A stretch of 64,000 nucleotides of DNA, from NCBI GenBank assembly GCA_011009095.1, contig VTPC01089972.1, positions 1 to 64,000 of the forward strand, read 5' to 3'. The position numbers were made by a program, and so were the translations under genes. This document shows, one piece after another, positions 23,289-34,590 of the stretch (the first letter of the stretch is position 1; every line of letters starts with the position of its first letter). Source of the DNA: Ignelater luminosus. Lineage: Eukaryota > Arthropoda > Insecta > Coleoptera > Elateridae. Below the pieces are notes generated by a model that worked only from the letters and a program-made list of their open reading frames with translations, was not told the origin of the DNA and ran no database searches.

Positions 23289-24581
23289 CGAGGGTGGTCT
23301 GAAAAGTTTCCGACCTCAACGTGAAGATGGCAGCACTCGTAAATAAAAGCTACTGAATTTCGTTGTTCATCTGTTGACAGTTACTCACCAAAGTTTCAGC
23401 CATTTTGGACGCGCAGTTTTTATATAACAGTCGTTTGAGTGAGTTGATGTGAGTTTTTTTTGTGAAAATGGACAAAATCGAGTATCGAGCTGTCATTAAA
23501 TATTTGTTTTTGAAAGGCAATACGCCTTCGCAAATAAAAGATGAGTTGGATTCTGTGTATGGGGACTCTGCACCATCATTTACCACAGTGAAGTTTTGAG
23601 CTGCTGAATTTAAACGTGGCCGTAAGAGCTTGGGAGACGATGAACGTTCGGGACGTCCAAAAACTGCAACTACCGACGAAAACATCGCCAAAGTTCACCA
23701 AATGGTGCTAGACGACCGCCGAATTAAAGTGAGAGAGATAGCAGAGGTTATGAACATGTCAAAAGAACGTGTTTGTCACATATTAAATCAACATTTAGGC
23801 ATGAGAAAGCTGTCCGCGCGTTGGGTGCCGCGTTTGCTCACGTTAGACCAAAAACGTGTTCGAATGAATATTTCCAACGCTCTTTTGGCGCAGTTCAGGC
23901 GAAATAAATCCGAGTTTTGGCGCCGATTAATTACTGTAGATGAAACTTGGATACACCATTATACGCCCGAAACAAAAATACAGTCCAAACAGTGGACTGC
24001 AAAGGGGGAACCGGCTCCAAAAAAAGCAAAAACTGTTTCTTCGGCTGGAAAAGTGATGGCGACTGTTTTTTGGGATAGCCATGGAGTTATTTTAATCGAT
24101 TATCTTCAAAAAGGAAAAACCATTACAGGAGCATACTATGCATCATTACTTGACAAGCTGAAGGCAGAACTTGCGAAAAAACGGCCACATTTGCAGAAAA
24201 ATAAGATCCTGTTTCACCAAGACAACGCACCGTCTCACACCTCAGCGGTTGCCATGGCGAAAATCCACGAATTACGGTTTGAACTGCTTGACCATCCGCC
24301 TTACTCACCAGATCTAGCCCCAAGCGACTTCTTTTTGTTCCCTCATCTAAAAATTGCGCTCGGAGGACAAAGATTTTCGTCAAATGAAGAGGCAATCACC
24401 TTCGTGAACAATTATTTTGCAGAGAAAAATGCCGAGTACTATTTGGACGGGTTACAGAGATGGGAGCATCGCTGGGAGAAGTTTGTAGAGTTACAAGGAG
24501 ACTATGTTGAAAAATAAAAAAAAATTTCAGAAAAAATGTCTTGTATCTTTGTTAGGTCGGAAACTTTTCAGACCACCCTCG
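23289..24581 (+). mobile_element. Second mariner element, different subfamily, TA-flanked
   Basis: A 1,293-bp element whose ends begin CGAGGGTGGTCTGAAAAGTT on the left and mirror this on the right (GACCACCCTCG at 24,571-24,581). The TIR is about 28 bp. TA flanks both ends (23,287-23,288 and 24,582-24,583). The transposase is nearly intact, which makes this the best-preserved element in the window. Confidence 0.94.
23468..24517 (+). pseudogene. Mariner transposase, full length, single nonsense codon
   Basis: 349 codons from ATG 23,468 to the stop at 24,515-24,517, normal for mariner. MDKIEYRAVIKYLFLKGN opens the first HTH; the WVPRLLTLDQK linker follows. All catalytic Asp residues of D,D34D are present: TVDETWIHHY, FHQDNAPSHTS and YSPDLAPSDFFLF, with exactly 34 residues between the second and third Asp. 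The only lesion seen is a TGA at 23,597-23,599 (codon 44) where relatives have Trp (VKFWAAEFKRG), consistent with one G-to-A change. It differs clearly from the irritans-like copy next door; mellifera- or mori-type is likely but was not tested. Confidence 0.95.
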
Positions 24582-24583
24582 TA

Positions 24584-25535
24584 TTAGAAATGACTTGTTT
24601 TTCCTGAATGCATTTTTATATGTAAAAGTATTTTGTTATAAGTCTTCATGTGTATATATGTTTGTTTTTCTTTATACAAAACACTTGATAGATAGACACT
24701 TTTACTGTGCAGCATATTAATAATCTACTACTCGTGCGGTGACAAAGTATATTGTTTTATAAGAAGATTTTATTGGATAAATTACCGTATAAATGTAGCA
24801 AAATTTTGTTAACAAATACAGATCACAGGCAAATCTATTTTTATATAAATCTTTGTTTAGATGAACTGATTTTTAATGTAGTAATACTTAATTAGTTAAA
24901 TATCTAATGATTCATACTTAATTCTATTACGTTTTCATCGTTCTATTATAAGAATACGTCACGTCGTTTCGTTTAAAAATATAAGGTTTTCTAACTATTG
25001 AAGGGTAACGACCGAGAAATTGCAGTCTTGGTCTGTGATTTCCTGTATTTGTAAACAAAATCTTTGATTTTGGTTTATAACCAGTTCGCTTTTTTTTCCT
25101 ATTGAAAAACATACTTACACATCTTCCCATATGTTGGTATCAGGGTGCTGAAATCGTTTAATTTTAATTAATTAATGTCGACACTCAAGATTTCGCCACC
25201 TCTTGCTTATGCTTTTATTGTACACAAAAGACTAAGAGAAACGAATCTGACTGTGACACTGAATTTCCAAATGTAAATCTACGGTTTACATACTTTGTGT
25301 CATTATTATTTGCCAAGAAAACGTTAGATACTGGAGGCATCCCTTTAATTTTAGTTTTTATTTAATCAAAGATAGATATGACTGACATAAACGAACGGTT
25401 CATTAAAATTGAAGGTTACGAAAGGGAATTTGGATGATCAGATCGCGAAATTGTAAGTAGAGTTGGTCCAAAAAACCGAAGAGTGTTTTCTTATGCCTAT
25501 TAATTTTTTTTTATTTGTTTACTTATGTATGGCCA
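24584..25535. other. AT-rich stretch without recognised genes
   Basis: No coding motif was recognised. The first part should be the continuation of the MULE-like element beyond the mariner, but it is too decayed to read. Confidence 0.4.
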
Positions 25536-25900
25536 TAGAAATCGAGCTTTTATTAAGTTTAGTGTAGCTCTACCTTTAGGATATGAATTTTCCTGTATAT
25601 GTTGACAGGTAATTTGACGAAACTGTCGTTATTTCACAATATAGGTATCATAATATATTTTGGTTGTCTCGTTAAGAACCACTTCCTGTAATTTCATTTC
25701 AGTGACAGATGAAAGTAATTTTTGTAATTCTGTATTTGCTTTCTGAGCTTGTGCGATCTCTTTATCCTTTAGCGTAAGAGACTGAACAGTTTCAGCACGA
25801 GATAAAACATCAGCGACGGTGTTCTTCAGCCCTTTTATGTAACGAATATCAATTGTATATTGTAAGGTGTAAGTTAATTGACGTGCTTGACGGAAACTAG
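25535..25900 (-). pseudogene. Ty3/gypsy pol fragment: RNase H end and integrase zinc-binding region
   Basis: The minus strand carries a well-preserved open stretch without a long methionine-started ORF. It reads YTIDIRYIKGLKNTVADVLS (end of the retrotransposon RNase H, family IxYxxGxxNxVADALSR), then a linker with TELQKLLSSV. After one TAA (VK.RQFRQ) come the start of the integrase HHCC region, ENSYPKGRATLNLI, and KARFLWP (family HPGIKATxxLIxxRFxWP). It lies head-to-head with the gypsy element at 26.0-27.9 kb and is from a different copy. Confidence 0.75.
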
Positions 25901-26046
25901 CGATTATATGTAGGTGTAGTGTTAAAGTAAAGGTAGCAACATTGCGAAAATTTTAAGGGGAGAGTTTCATTGCATTATGGGTGATTCATGAGGTTGATGT
26001 AATTACGAGTATACTTTGATTTAAAAAAAATAATAAATAGAACACA

Positions 26047-26672
26047 ATGTTTATTTGGAGATTGAAAGTGTTAATAAATAAGATAAATACAACAAGTGGT
26101 GAAAAACAGAGAGCATATTATAATGTTAAGATGACGATGGAAAAGAAAATGGAATCATGTGTTGTGTCTTCAAGCTTCATCGAATTCTTTAACGGAAAAA
26201 CGAAGTTCACACGTTGGTTGCAACGTCTTGAAGGGGTGTTTAAATTGTTCCACGTGACGGCCGAAGATAAGTTAACCTATTTACTACATTTTATTGGGGC
26301 CGAAACTTATGATGTGTTCAACGTTTTTTCACCGGAAACACCGGAAGAAAAACCCTACAACGGTATACGTGCTCTTTTAAAAAATCACATTGACCCCCAG
26401 CCACTTGAGATAGCTGAGTACTATTAATTCCACCATCGACTTCAAAATGAAGGCAAAGCGATTTGCGATTATATTAATGAATTGACGAAAATGGCGACAA
26501 GTTGTAGTTTTGGAAGTTTCTTGTCCACAGCATTTAGAAATCAACTAACCTGTGACATACGAGACAAGAGTATAAGAGACCTTTTGTTAGAAGTTAAATC
26601 CTTCACTCTGAAGAAAAAGAGTTTTTCGCTGCTCTGCAAGATGGTTAGAAGTTTACAAAACTCGATTTCTTA
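26047..26672 (+). pseudogene. Ty3/gypsy Gag (capsid) remnant
   Basis: Two adjoining plus-strand open pieces. The first contains FIEFFNGKTKFTRWLQRLEG and FHVTAEDKLTYLLHFIGAET, the capsid N-terminal pattern of insect gypsy Gag (WxxRLExxF...xLLxxIG). After a stop at 26,425 it continues ICDYINELTKMATSCSFG and FRNQLTCDIRD (family FLRDRFVCGLRD), which is the end of the capsid. No nucleocapsid knuckle or protease follows; the sequence jumps into RT at about 26,655, so an internal deletion removed them. Confidence 0.75.
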
Positions 26673-27850
26673 AATACTTACATGCCAGTTGATGAGGAGA
26701 TCAGCAAGATTTCGGCATGCAGTTTCTGTAAAGGGGTATCTTTAATAAAAAGGTTAGCTTTTGAAACCAAGCCAGCTTGTTCCATTTTTCAGGAAATAGT
26801 TGAGAAAGTTTTATTGGGAGTTAAAAGCGTTGTTTGTTTTTTGAACGACACTGTGGTTCCTGGCAGGACAGATCAAGAACATCTAAAAAATTTGAAAATG
26901 ACTTTGGGACAATTAAGAAGTGCTTAATTCTAAAAAATGCTTGTCCTGCCAGGACAGCATTACTTATCTTGGACATATGTAAGTATTTTTGACAAACATA
27001 GGTTGTCAAAGGATCAAACAAAGACTAATGCTATTTCGAACTTTCCCATCCCTAAGAATGTTTCCGAAGTAAGAACTTTTGTAGGTATGTGTAATTATTA
27101 TTTCATATTTGTTCCCCGCTTATCCGAAATTTTAAAACCTAATAACAACAAAAAAAATAATAAGTTTGTTTGGATAAAACACTATGAAGAAAGCTAGACG
27201 GATGCTGACTTTTAACAAAGTGTTTATTCATTATGATCCAACTAAACCTCTAAAATTAGCCTGTGATGTATCTAAAACTGGTGTCAGATAAGTCTGAAAA
27301 GCTATTGCTTTTATTTCAAAAGTTTTGTCAAAGACCAAAAAAACTATTCTATATTTATAACAAAGCAGTTAAAGCATTTTTTCAATATTGGATTAAAAAT
27401 TTATATTGGAGACGGATTATAAGCCTTTTCTAGTCCTCTTTGAAGAAAACAGAAGTTTACCACAAACGGCTGCAGAAAGACTTCAAATTCTGATAATACA
27501 TTAAGGTTCATTCAAGGGAACGAAAATGTAGGTGCTGATTTTCTTTCACGTCTACCTTTACATACTTAATGTAAAAATGACCAAATGGATTATTCAAATT
27601 TCGTATAGTTCTGCTGCTGCAGATATTTATATGATCAGATTTGTGACTAGAAAAGATGTAATTCTAGGGCACATATTATATGGATTTCCAGAATCAATAA
27701 CGAGTGAATTGTTTAAACCTTATGTTGCGAGAAAGTATGAATTATCTATTGATAATGGTGTGATTATGAGGGGTTAGCAAATGGTAATACCTACAAAGCA
27801 TTTGAAATGCTTATTAGAAGACTTACATGGTTCACACATGGAAATCGTTA
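26655..27850 (+). pseudogene. Ty3/gypsy pol remnant: RT, RNase H, integrase start
   Basis: RT starts inside the palm (KLDFLNTYMPVDEE), then RLAFETKPACSIFQEI and VVCFLNDTVV, where the catalytic YxDD is now FLND. Further RT is at 26,970-27,190 (PIPKNVSEVRTFVGMCNYY). RNase H pieces follow: VFIHYDPTKPLKLACD at about 27,215-27,265, then ETDYKPFL and ADFLSRLPL-like sequence to about 27,570. From 27,600 a linker leads to ELSIDNGVIMRG and LLEDLHGSHMEIVKMKG, the start of the integrase zinc-binding region. Many stops; integrase core and LTRs were not found. Confidence 0.78.
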
Positions 27851-27894
27851 AAATGAAGGGTGGGGTTGAAGCTTTCAGAAGGTCGGCTATAATT

Positions 27895-28070
27895 ACAAGT
27901 GTGTAACTGTCAGGGATCGAAAGCTTGGTTCTATCAGTTTTGATATTAACTAATTCAAACTGTGCTTCTACTTGTTGAAACCAAAGCGTTTCATCTTTGT
28001 TCCAGAATGGGGCAAGATTTATGGAAACGTGATACAGACAGTAAAAGTTTACTACTTTTTGGAGTAGCAA
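27895..28070 (-). pseudogene. Ty3/gypsy-type Gag N-terminal fragment
   Basis: Minus-strand reading gives INLAPFWNKDETLWFQQVEA and then FELVNIKTDRTKL, the conserved start of a family of insect and other arthropod Gag proteins (pattern PPFW..P.LWF.Q.EAQF....I..D.TKF). The match ends abruptly at about 27,900 where plus-strand gypsy sequence begins. It is a third, separate gypsy piece in this 2.5-kb cluster. Confidence 0.65.
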
Positions 28071-28490
28071 AATTTCTTGTTAAATATAATTTTACATACT
28101 TCAACTATTTTGTAAGGCATTTTTGAATTAGGTAACTATATTATAGTAGTTTTAGTTGTTACGGAGAAACTTTTCAACAATCTGAAATCTAAGGTTCTTA
28201 ACATTCTTTGAAACATAAGGTTTCTGTAAAATCTTCTTCTTTTAGCCTGTCTTTTTTGGAAATTATTTTAACCAGCTTTAATATCTTCCAAATGTTTAAA
28301 ACATTCACTTCTTAATTTATAAAACTTTGGAATTTTAAACTTTAAATTCTGTTCCAACTTTGAAGTGCTCATCAGTTTATGTTAATAGTTTGTGACTTTA
28401 CCAGTGCCCACTGAATACACTCTGCTGTTCAAAGGTAAGTAAATATTCTTAGTTTCTATTTAATATATGCGTGTTTGGTTTTAAAAAGGG
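28071..28490. other. Unassigned AT-rich stretch
   Basis: No motif recognised. Confidence 0.4.
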
Positions 28491-28506
28491 ATTATAGATT
28501 GCATTA

Positions 28507-29570
28507 TGTATAAAAGGTGGCAACATATAAGCAAGCGTCAAAAGAATAGGTGGTTAAGAAAAGCAGTAGATGACATTATTCAGATTTCCAGTGTTCCGAA
28601 CATAAATATTTCTGAATAAATCAATGCACAGACAAATCACGAATTTGGTAATAGTACCGATTATTATGTCTCAGAACCGATGATGTAGAATTAAATTTAG
28701 ATAATTCTCCTGATAGGGCAACTGATAAAGACAAAAATATTTTAGTGATTTGTGTGAGTGAAGTTGTCAATTTAATGTAAATTTAGCATGCCTTAGAGCT
28801 TGCTCTCAAAGCAGTTATTACCATTTAGGAATAAAAAATGGAATTGTGTGTTTTGGAAAAAACCCATTTTCCCAATATCTCAATCCCGTTTTCTTTAAAT
28901 ATAAATGTAGGCAGTTTGCCTCTCACTAAAAGTGTAAATAGACAATTCATAAATCTATATTTATTATTAAATTATATCATGGTGACAATAAACCAGTTAA
29001 TCGCAACGAGTTTTTGGAACATTTTGTAAAAGACTATCTAGAAGTACAGGGAAAAGGACCATTTTTTTTAAGTAAACAAAGAATTATAAATACTTGTTCC
29101 TTTATTTGTGGTGTTCATGCTAAAAGTTCTATAACACCTACTAAATAAATATTTTGGCTGCAGCAAATGCATAACGAAAGGCCATTACATTGATAATAGA
29201 GATTTAGAGAAATTGAGGCACCATTACGTAGCGATGAGGACTTTTTAAAACAAACGCAAACTGTTCACCATTACGGGGTTTCAGTACTGGAAAAATTAGG
29301 TATTGGTATTTAGTTTGTATAGGAATAACAAGAAAATTAATACACTCCTGGATTTCAGAAAAATCTCTAGCTCGTCTAAATTCCAAGAAAATATTAGAAA
29401 TATTAGCTAGACTTTTAGAAATGAAAACATTCATTCCCCGAGAATTTTCAAGGTAATCTAAAACCTTATGTAAGGTAGATTGATGGAAGCCACCGAGTTT
29501 TGTATTTGTATTTTATTATGTCATTATTAGTTTAACTGAGGGAACATCTGTTACAGGAAAAAGAAATAGT
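28507..29570 (+). pseudogene. CACTA/EnSpm-like transposase remnant (tentative family)
   Basis: Several plus-strand pieces follow in order. RWQHISKRQKNRWLRKAVDD opens at 28,507. Later blocks are SFICGVHAKSSI (about 29,100), FGCSKCITKGHYIDNR (29,152-29,205), SDEDFLKQTQTVHHYGVSVL (29,234-29,293), and a segment near 29,440-29,490 matching EFSR...L.E.D.WKATEF. In this order they match an insect and cnidarian repeat protein family with a C(D)APAK...GYxGCxKC...G.Y...R core, which I believe is CACTA/EnSpm-related. There are many frame changes. The family name is an inference; the serial order of matching blocks is the evidence. Confidence 0.55.
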
Positions 29571-30430
29571 GTAACAAAAGTTATTTAAAAAAACCATGTG
29601 ATAATAAATTATTTAGAATACATGCTATTTGACACCAAAGGATGCTGCAACATAAGTGAGAGAAGTAGTTCCGTTCAATAATAATTGGAGAAACTACCAG
29701 ATCAAGATATTTCACCATTCTAATGGAATACATCGTAGATATAGTAATTATTATTAACTAAATATCAGTGACAAAGTTTTCTGTAGTCTAGAAAGTATGA
29801 AATGATTTTTATTATTATTAAAAGTGTTGAAATGACAGCAAAACTTGTTCTCCAAAAGTATTCTCAGATGAAGCGGCCAAACGTTTGCTTTGAACTGCGG
29901 CTAATGGGAAACCTAAGCTCCAAAAAATAAAAGTTACTAGAATCACGTTCGGTAAGTATTAAAAAACCTACCTGCAGAGTTTTTATCAAATTACACTACA
30001 CTCATACAAACAACTGAGGAGCAGAATTGAAAAACCCATTTTGCCCATTGATTCTTTGTTTTTGAGTTATATATGACATTAGATTATCTATAATTATTTC
30101 CTTAGTTATATGATGTCTTGAACATTTAAATCGCTTTCTTTCGCATGCTAAATATAACGGGAAAACCAACTTTCCATTGTCTCACCGTAGTAATTATTCT
30201 CTTCTACTGAGATTTTACAATAATGGATAAAATGGGTTTTGCAAGTCTGCTCTTCAACTTTTCTAATTGATTCAAGTTATAAAGTACACATCTTTTACCA
30301 TGTATGTAAATACTCTACTACCAATAAAATGAATGAATATTGCCAAAGAACTAAAATAAGCAGATTTCCATAAGTTAATGATTCTGAAACTTATAGAAAA
30401 ATACAGTATTTTATTACCTTTCCTGCAATA
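29571..30430. other. Unassigned AT-rich stretch
   Basis: May include the end of the transposase remnant upstream, but no motif could be assigned. Confidence 0.4.
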
Positions 30431-30644
30431 AAATGCAAAACCAGCAAAATAAAATTAAAATTGGATTTATATTTTCTGTTTTAATGTTAGTGTCTTGCAG
30501 ACTCCATTAGAAGGGTGCACAACACCGAAGCCTGCCGAATAGGCTTTTTGAAAAAGTGGATTAGGCGTCCAAGAACAAAAACAACGGGTAGATTTAATAT
30601 ATTCAGTGTACAGGAAATATTTACATCAGAATCTGGAGCTGAGA
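30431..30644 (+). repeat. Direct repeat, copy 1 (5' of LINE)
   Basis: About 214 bp, similar to 34,591-34,814 in the same orientation. Shared landmarks: AAATGCAAAACCAGC at the start, a pyrimidine-rich run ending in CAG, TTTTTGAAAAAGTGGATT, and ATTTACATCAGAATCTGG at the end. Within the part that reads RRV...GFLKKWI...RTKTT the two gaps relative to copy 2 are 6 and 15 bases, both multiples of three; one single-base insertion occurs later. The LINE lies between the two copies. Confidence 0.85.
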
Positions 30645-30809
30645 GACCAACGGAAGACACTTAGGCGTAACAACAAAGGGGTAAAGAAAAAAGAAATAAA
30701 ACCGCTGAAATCAGGTAGGATTAGAAGCAAGATAAGTTAAGTAATACACCGAGAAGAACCAACCCTCTGAGGGGACGAATCGGGTAAGGTTTTTAGCGCG
30801 GTGGTTGCT

Positions 30810-31745
30810 ATGGCTAACGGAGGAGTAATCAGAGAAATTCCAAAAGTGAAAGATTTGGAAATAGAAAGTAGTGGTAAAGTGAACGGCGTAAAGAGAATAA
30901 GAGAAGAGGAAATCTTTATAAAAGCAAGATGATAAGAACACCAACCACGAGAGATGAGAGCGGAAAAGGAACTGAAGACACACTGGTTGAAATGACGACG
31001 GCCTTCATGGAATGAAGCGATTAAATAATGGGTGAAATCAAAGACATGAGAAGAGAACAAAAAAGAGTTCGAAACAAATAAATGACTTAAAAGAACAAAA
31101 TAGGAAGCTAGAAAAAGAATTGCAAGAAACCAATAATGAACTCGAACAAATAGAAAGGGATCGAAAAAGGCAAAACCTGGTTATTACAGGAATACCCATA
31201 GAAACAGCGAATGAAAAAATACTGAAGATGCAGATAGAGGATTTTATAAAAGAAAAACTAGAGCTCGAGATTAAAGTAATCAGAGCAGTAAGGCTCAAGG
31301 ACTCGAAATATGTGTCTTCACAACAGAATATATGTCTGAAAAAATGGAAATACTAAAAAAAGAACAACCTAAGAAATATCAAAGAACACAAAATATACAT
31401 AGAAGCTGATATGACAAAAAAAGAAAGAGATGTTCAAAGATCCATAAGAATGAGGGGCAGAGTGGAAAAACGTAAAAGTAAACAATTAAAAATAGGGTAG
31501 AGGGAAATAAAGAAAAAATGAAGAAGAATGAAAATGGGACAAGACAAGGGACGAATTGATATTCGAACAAAAGAAGGAACATTCAAGGAACTAATAAACA
31601 AAAGTAAAAAGATTAAACAGGCAACGACTAAGGCAATGAAAAGGAATACGAATAAGGACAATGGAAAAATATCAAATAGGGAAGGAAGTACACAAAACTT
31701 AAGGAAGGAAGGAAAAGAGGCAGCAAAAATAAAGCGACTGTAGAC
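30810..31745 (+). pseudogene. LINE ORF1, coiled-coil and RRM-like protein remnant
   Basis: The plus strand encodes a long charged coiled coil (KEQNRKLEKELQETNNELEQ, about 31,090-31,150), then DRKRQNLVITGIPIE and VIRAVRLKD, the start and a later strand of the RRM-like/transposase-22-type fold of LINE ORF1 proteins. Next comes HKIYIEADMTKKERDVQ, which matches the C-terminal helix region (family IYIxxDLTxxER). ORF1 proteins trimerise and coat element RNA. Frameshifts near 31,060, 31,330 and 31,350 and several stops break it. Confidence 0.7.
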
Positions 31746-31763
31746 AAAAACCAGATAAAAAAT

Positions 31764-32604
31764 ATGTGCATGGCAACATGGAATCTAAGAGGCTTAAAGG
31801 ACAAAGAAGAAGAGATAGTAGAAGAAATGGAAAAAGAAAAAATAGATTATCTAGGAATAACAGAAACCAAAAGAAGGGGGAATGGCATCAAAAAAATACA
31901 TAAAGGTTTTTAGGTAATCTGGAACGGGGCAAGAGAAACAGAGATAGCGAACGCGGGAGTAGGATTAATAGTAAAAAACGACAAAATTAACCCACTAGGA
32001 GATATATGGAATGTAAACAATAGAATACTAACTGTTAAAGTACGAACAGAAAACCAACAAGAATATTGGAATTTAATAATAGCGTACGGGCTCAACGAAG
32101 ACAAAGCGATTGAGATAAAAAAATCTTTCTACGAAGAGTTGACAAACGTAATAGACGACATAGACGAAGAAAGCATGGTTATGGGAGACCTTAACGGCAG
32201 TGTGGGGAAAACCAATAAAGGAATAGAAGAAAAGAAGGAGAAAAAAGATAGAAGAAAAATACCAACGGGAAAAGAATAATAGAGCTATGCAGAAACCAAC
32301 AAATGATAATTGCTAACACGAAGTTCAGACATAAAGAAATCCACAAGTTTACTTGGGGAAAGGAGTAGCAAAAAAGCAAAATCAATTATAAACTATTTTC
32401 TGGTAGATAGAAAACGGTGGAACAGAATCAAGGGTGTAAGAATATACAGAGGCTATCAAATGGGAACCGATCATTATGTGCTTAAAGCAAAAATACAAGT
32501 GCAACAAAAAAACACACCCAAACACATGGAAAAAACAAGTACCGAAAAAATAAGAAACTACAAACTGAAAGATCCAGAGCAGGAGCAAAATACCAAAAAG
32601 AATT
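31764..32604 (+). pseudogene. LINE ORF2, APE endonuclease domain
   Basis: ATG at 31,764 starts MCMATWNLRGLKDKEEEIV, followed by KIDYLGITETKRRG, which carries the catalytic Glu of the ETK/ETR motif. Then come GVGLIVKN, MVMGDLNGSVGKT (normally GDFNA/GDLNG) and FTWGKG in a second frame, and MGTDHYVLKAK at 32,460-32,490, where the SDHYxV catalytic His-Asp pair is kept as TDH. Frameshifts at about 32,270 and 32,370. Most active-site residues remain visible, making this one of the better kept LINE copies here. Confidence 0.8.
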
Positions 32605-32639
32605 AGAAAAATCGATGCAAGCCTGAACTGAGAAAAATA

Positions 32640-34531
32640 CAAGGATACGATTAAAGAAGTAACAAAAGAAGTATGCGGAACGATCAAAATTGAAGGAGAT
32701 GGATCTAAACGAACGGAATGGTGGAACGAAGAAATCAGGAAAGTAGTGAAAGAAAAGAAAACGAAATGGAAGAATTATTTAAGCAGTAAAAGTCACAGAA
32801 AATATGAAGAATATAAAAAGGCAAAGAAAGAAGCATTGGAAGCATTTGGACATAGATTAAAAGAGTCATGTGAAAAAAATTCAAAACAATTCTGTAGCGT
32901 CTTGAAAAATATAAAAAATAAAAAGAACCACATTTTCCAAGAAAGAAAAACTAAGAAAGATCGAATAATTGAAGGGGAGGAAAATACCATGAAAAGGTGG
33001 AAACAATACTTCCAAAAACTGTTAACAAAAAGAAAGGAAGAGCATACAGAGAATAGGAGAAAGCCAAAGAGTACCGGTAATTAAGATCGAAGAGATAGAA
33101 GATGCAATAGAGAAGATAAAATCAGGAACATCTCCTGGAATGATGAGATAACACCAGAAATGGTCAAATAATAGCCTTAGAGCCTTAAAGCGTTAAAGAA
33201 GGTAAAGCATCAAGTGATTGGAAAAGAGGAATAATTATTTCATAACACAACAAAGAGACAGCAGGATTGCAATAATTACAATGGAATAACACTACTCAGC
33301 GTTCCAGGACAGTTATACGCAAGAATATTAGAAAAAAGAATAAGAGATCAAACAGAACAAGCAATGGAAGAAGCACAATGTGTATTCAGGAAACAAAGAG
33401 AAACACAAGTCTTAATTTATAGAATAAGACAAACAAAAGAGAGAATGATAAGGAACAATAAAGAGTTACACTTATGCGTCGTTCTGAAAAAGCATTTGAT
33501 AGGCTGAAGAGAGAAGAAATCTGGAGGAGTCTAAACAAAAAGGGAGTAAATCAAACACTAGTGAGAGCAGTTAGAAGCTTATACGAAAAAAAGAATTGCC
33601 TAGTAAGAGTAAGATATAATACTTCGGAGATATTTCAAACAAAAGAGAGAGGCAGGGATGCAACCTTAGCACACTGCTATGTAGTTTAATGTTAGACAAT
33701 GTAATAAAAGAAAGTAAACAGAGACTAATCAATTATTATGGAGCTACAGAAAACTGCAATCAATAGAAATAAACGAGATGGCATTTGCAGACGATATGGT
33801 ACTAATGGTGGCCACAGAACGAGCCCTGCAAAATAATTTGGATATTTATATCGCACAGATGGAAAAAAGAGGAATGAAGAAGTATCAATGAAACAATAAC
33901 AATGATAATAGCAAAAGAACAAAAAAACATCAAATGTGCGCCAAAGAAACAAAGTTGGAACAGGTCGCTAGGTATAAATAATCATAACAAATCAAAAGAA
34001 TAAAATAGATGAAGAAATCATTGAACGAACAGAGGTAGTATGCAGGCTCTTCAAAGCGATAAGATCACCTTTCTTAGCTAAGAAAGAAGTTCCAGAAAAA
34101 GTTAAAACGGAAGTATATAAATGAGCCATACCAATAATAACATATGGAGCAGAAAACTGGGTATTATATAATAAAACACGAAGCAAAATAAATGCAACAG
34201 AAATGAGGTTCCTAAGATAGATAGCAAACAAGAGGAGAATAGACAAAATGAGAAATGAAACAATTAAACAACAACTAAACTAATAACAGACATAACAGAA
34301 AAGAAACAACTAGGATGTTTCGGACATGTGCTCAGAACGAAAGATGACAAAATTGCAAAAAAGATTTATAAAGCCAAAATACTAGAACGGAAAGGCTTAG
34401 GAAGACCAAGGCAGATGGGAAGAACAAATTAAAAAGCTGTTAAAGAAGCGGGAAATCAAATGGGAGGAGATAAGACAAAAGACGGTAGATAGGAAGAAGT
34501 GGAAGGAAATTTGTAAAGAAAAAATTAATTA
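32640..34531 (+). pseudogene. LINE ORF2, reverse transcriptase and C-terminus
   Basis: Plus-strand reading: a linker with EWWNEEIRKVVKEKKTKWKN (about 32,720-32,775), then SGTSPG.DEITPEMVK (33,120-33,170), YNGITLLSVPGQLYARIL (33,277-33,330), SEKAFDRLKREEIWRSL (33,483-33,530, family DLxKAFD) and MAFADDMVLMVATERAL (33,778-33,828). The catalytic FADD is intact. The thumb follows (YGAENWVLYN near 34,145, family YGAExW) and a terminal basic helix with RKKWKEICKEKIN before the stop near 34,530. Many stops elsewhere. The endonuclease and ORF1 lie upstream in order, so the whole 3.7-kb coding span is represented. Confidence 0.82.
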
Positions 34532-34590
34532 AAATCAACTACAGCAGGCCTTACGTCTGGCGGCAAATGGGTGTAACGTTTATGTAAGTA

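Noticed and set aside
30711..34246. Several minus-strand open frames rich in Phe, Leu and Ser that look like membrane proteins
   Set aside because: They mirror the AAA/GAA-rich plus-strand LINE coding sequence; the plus strand has the domain motifs.
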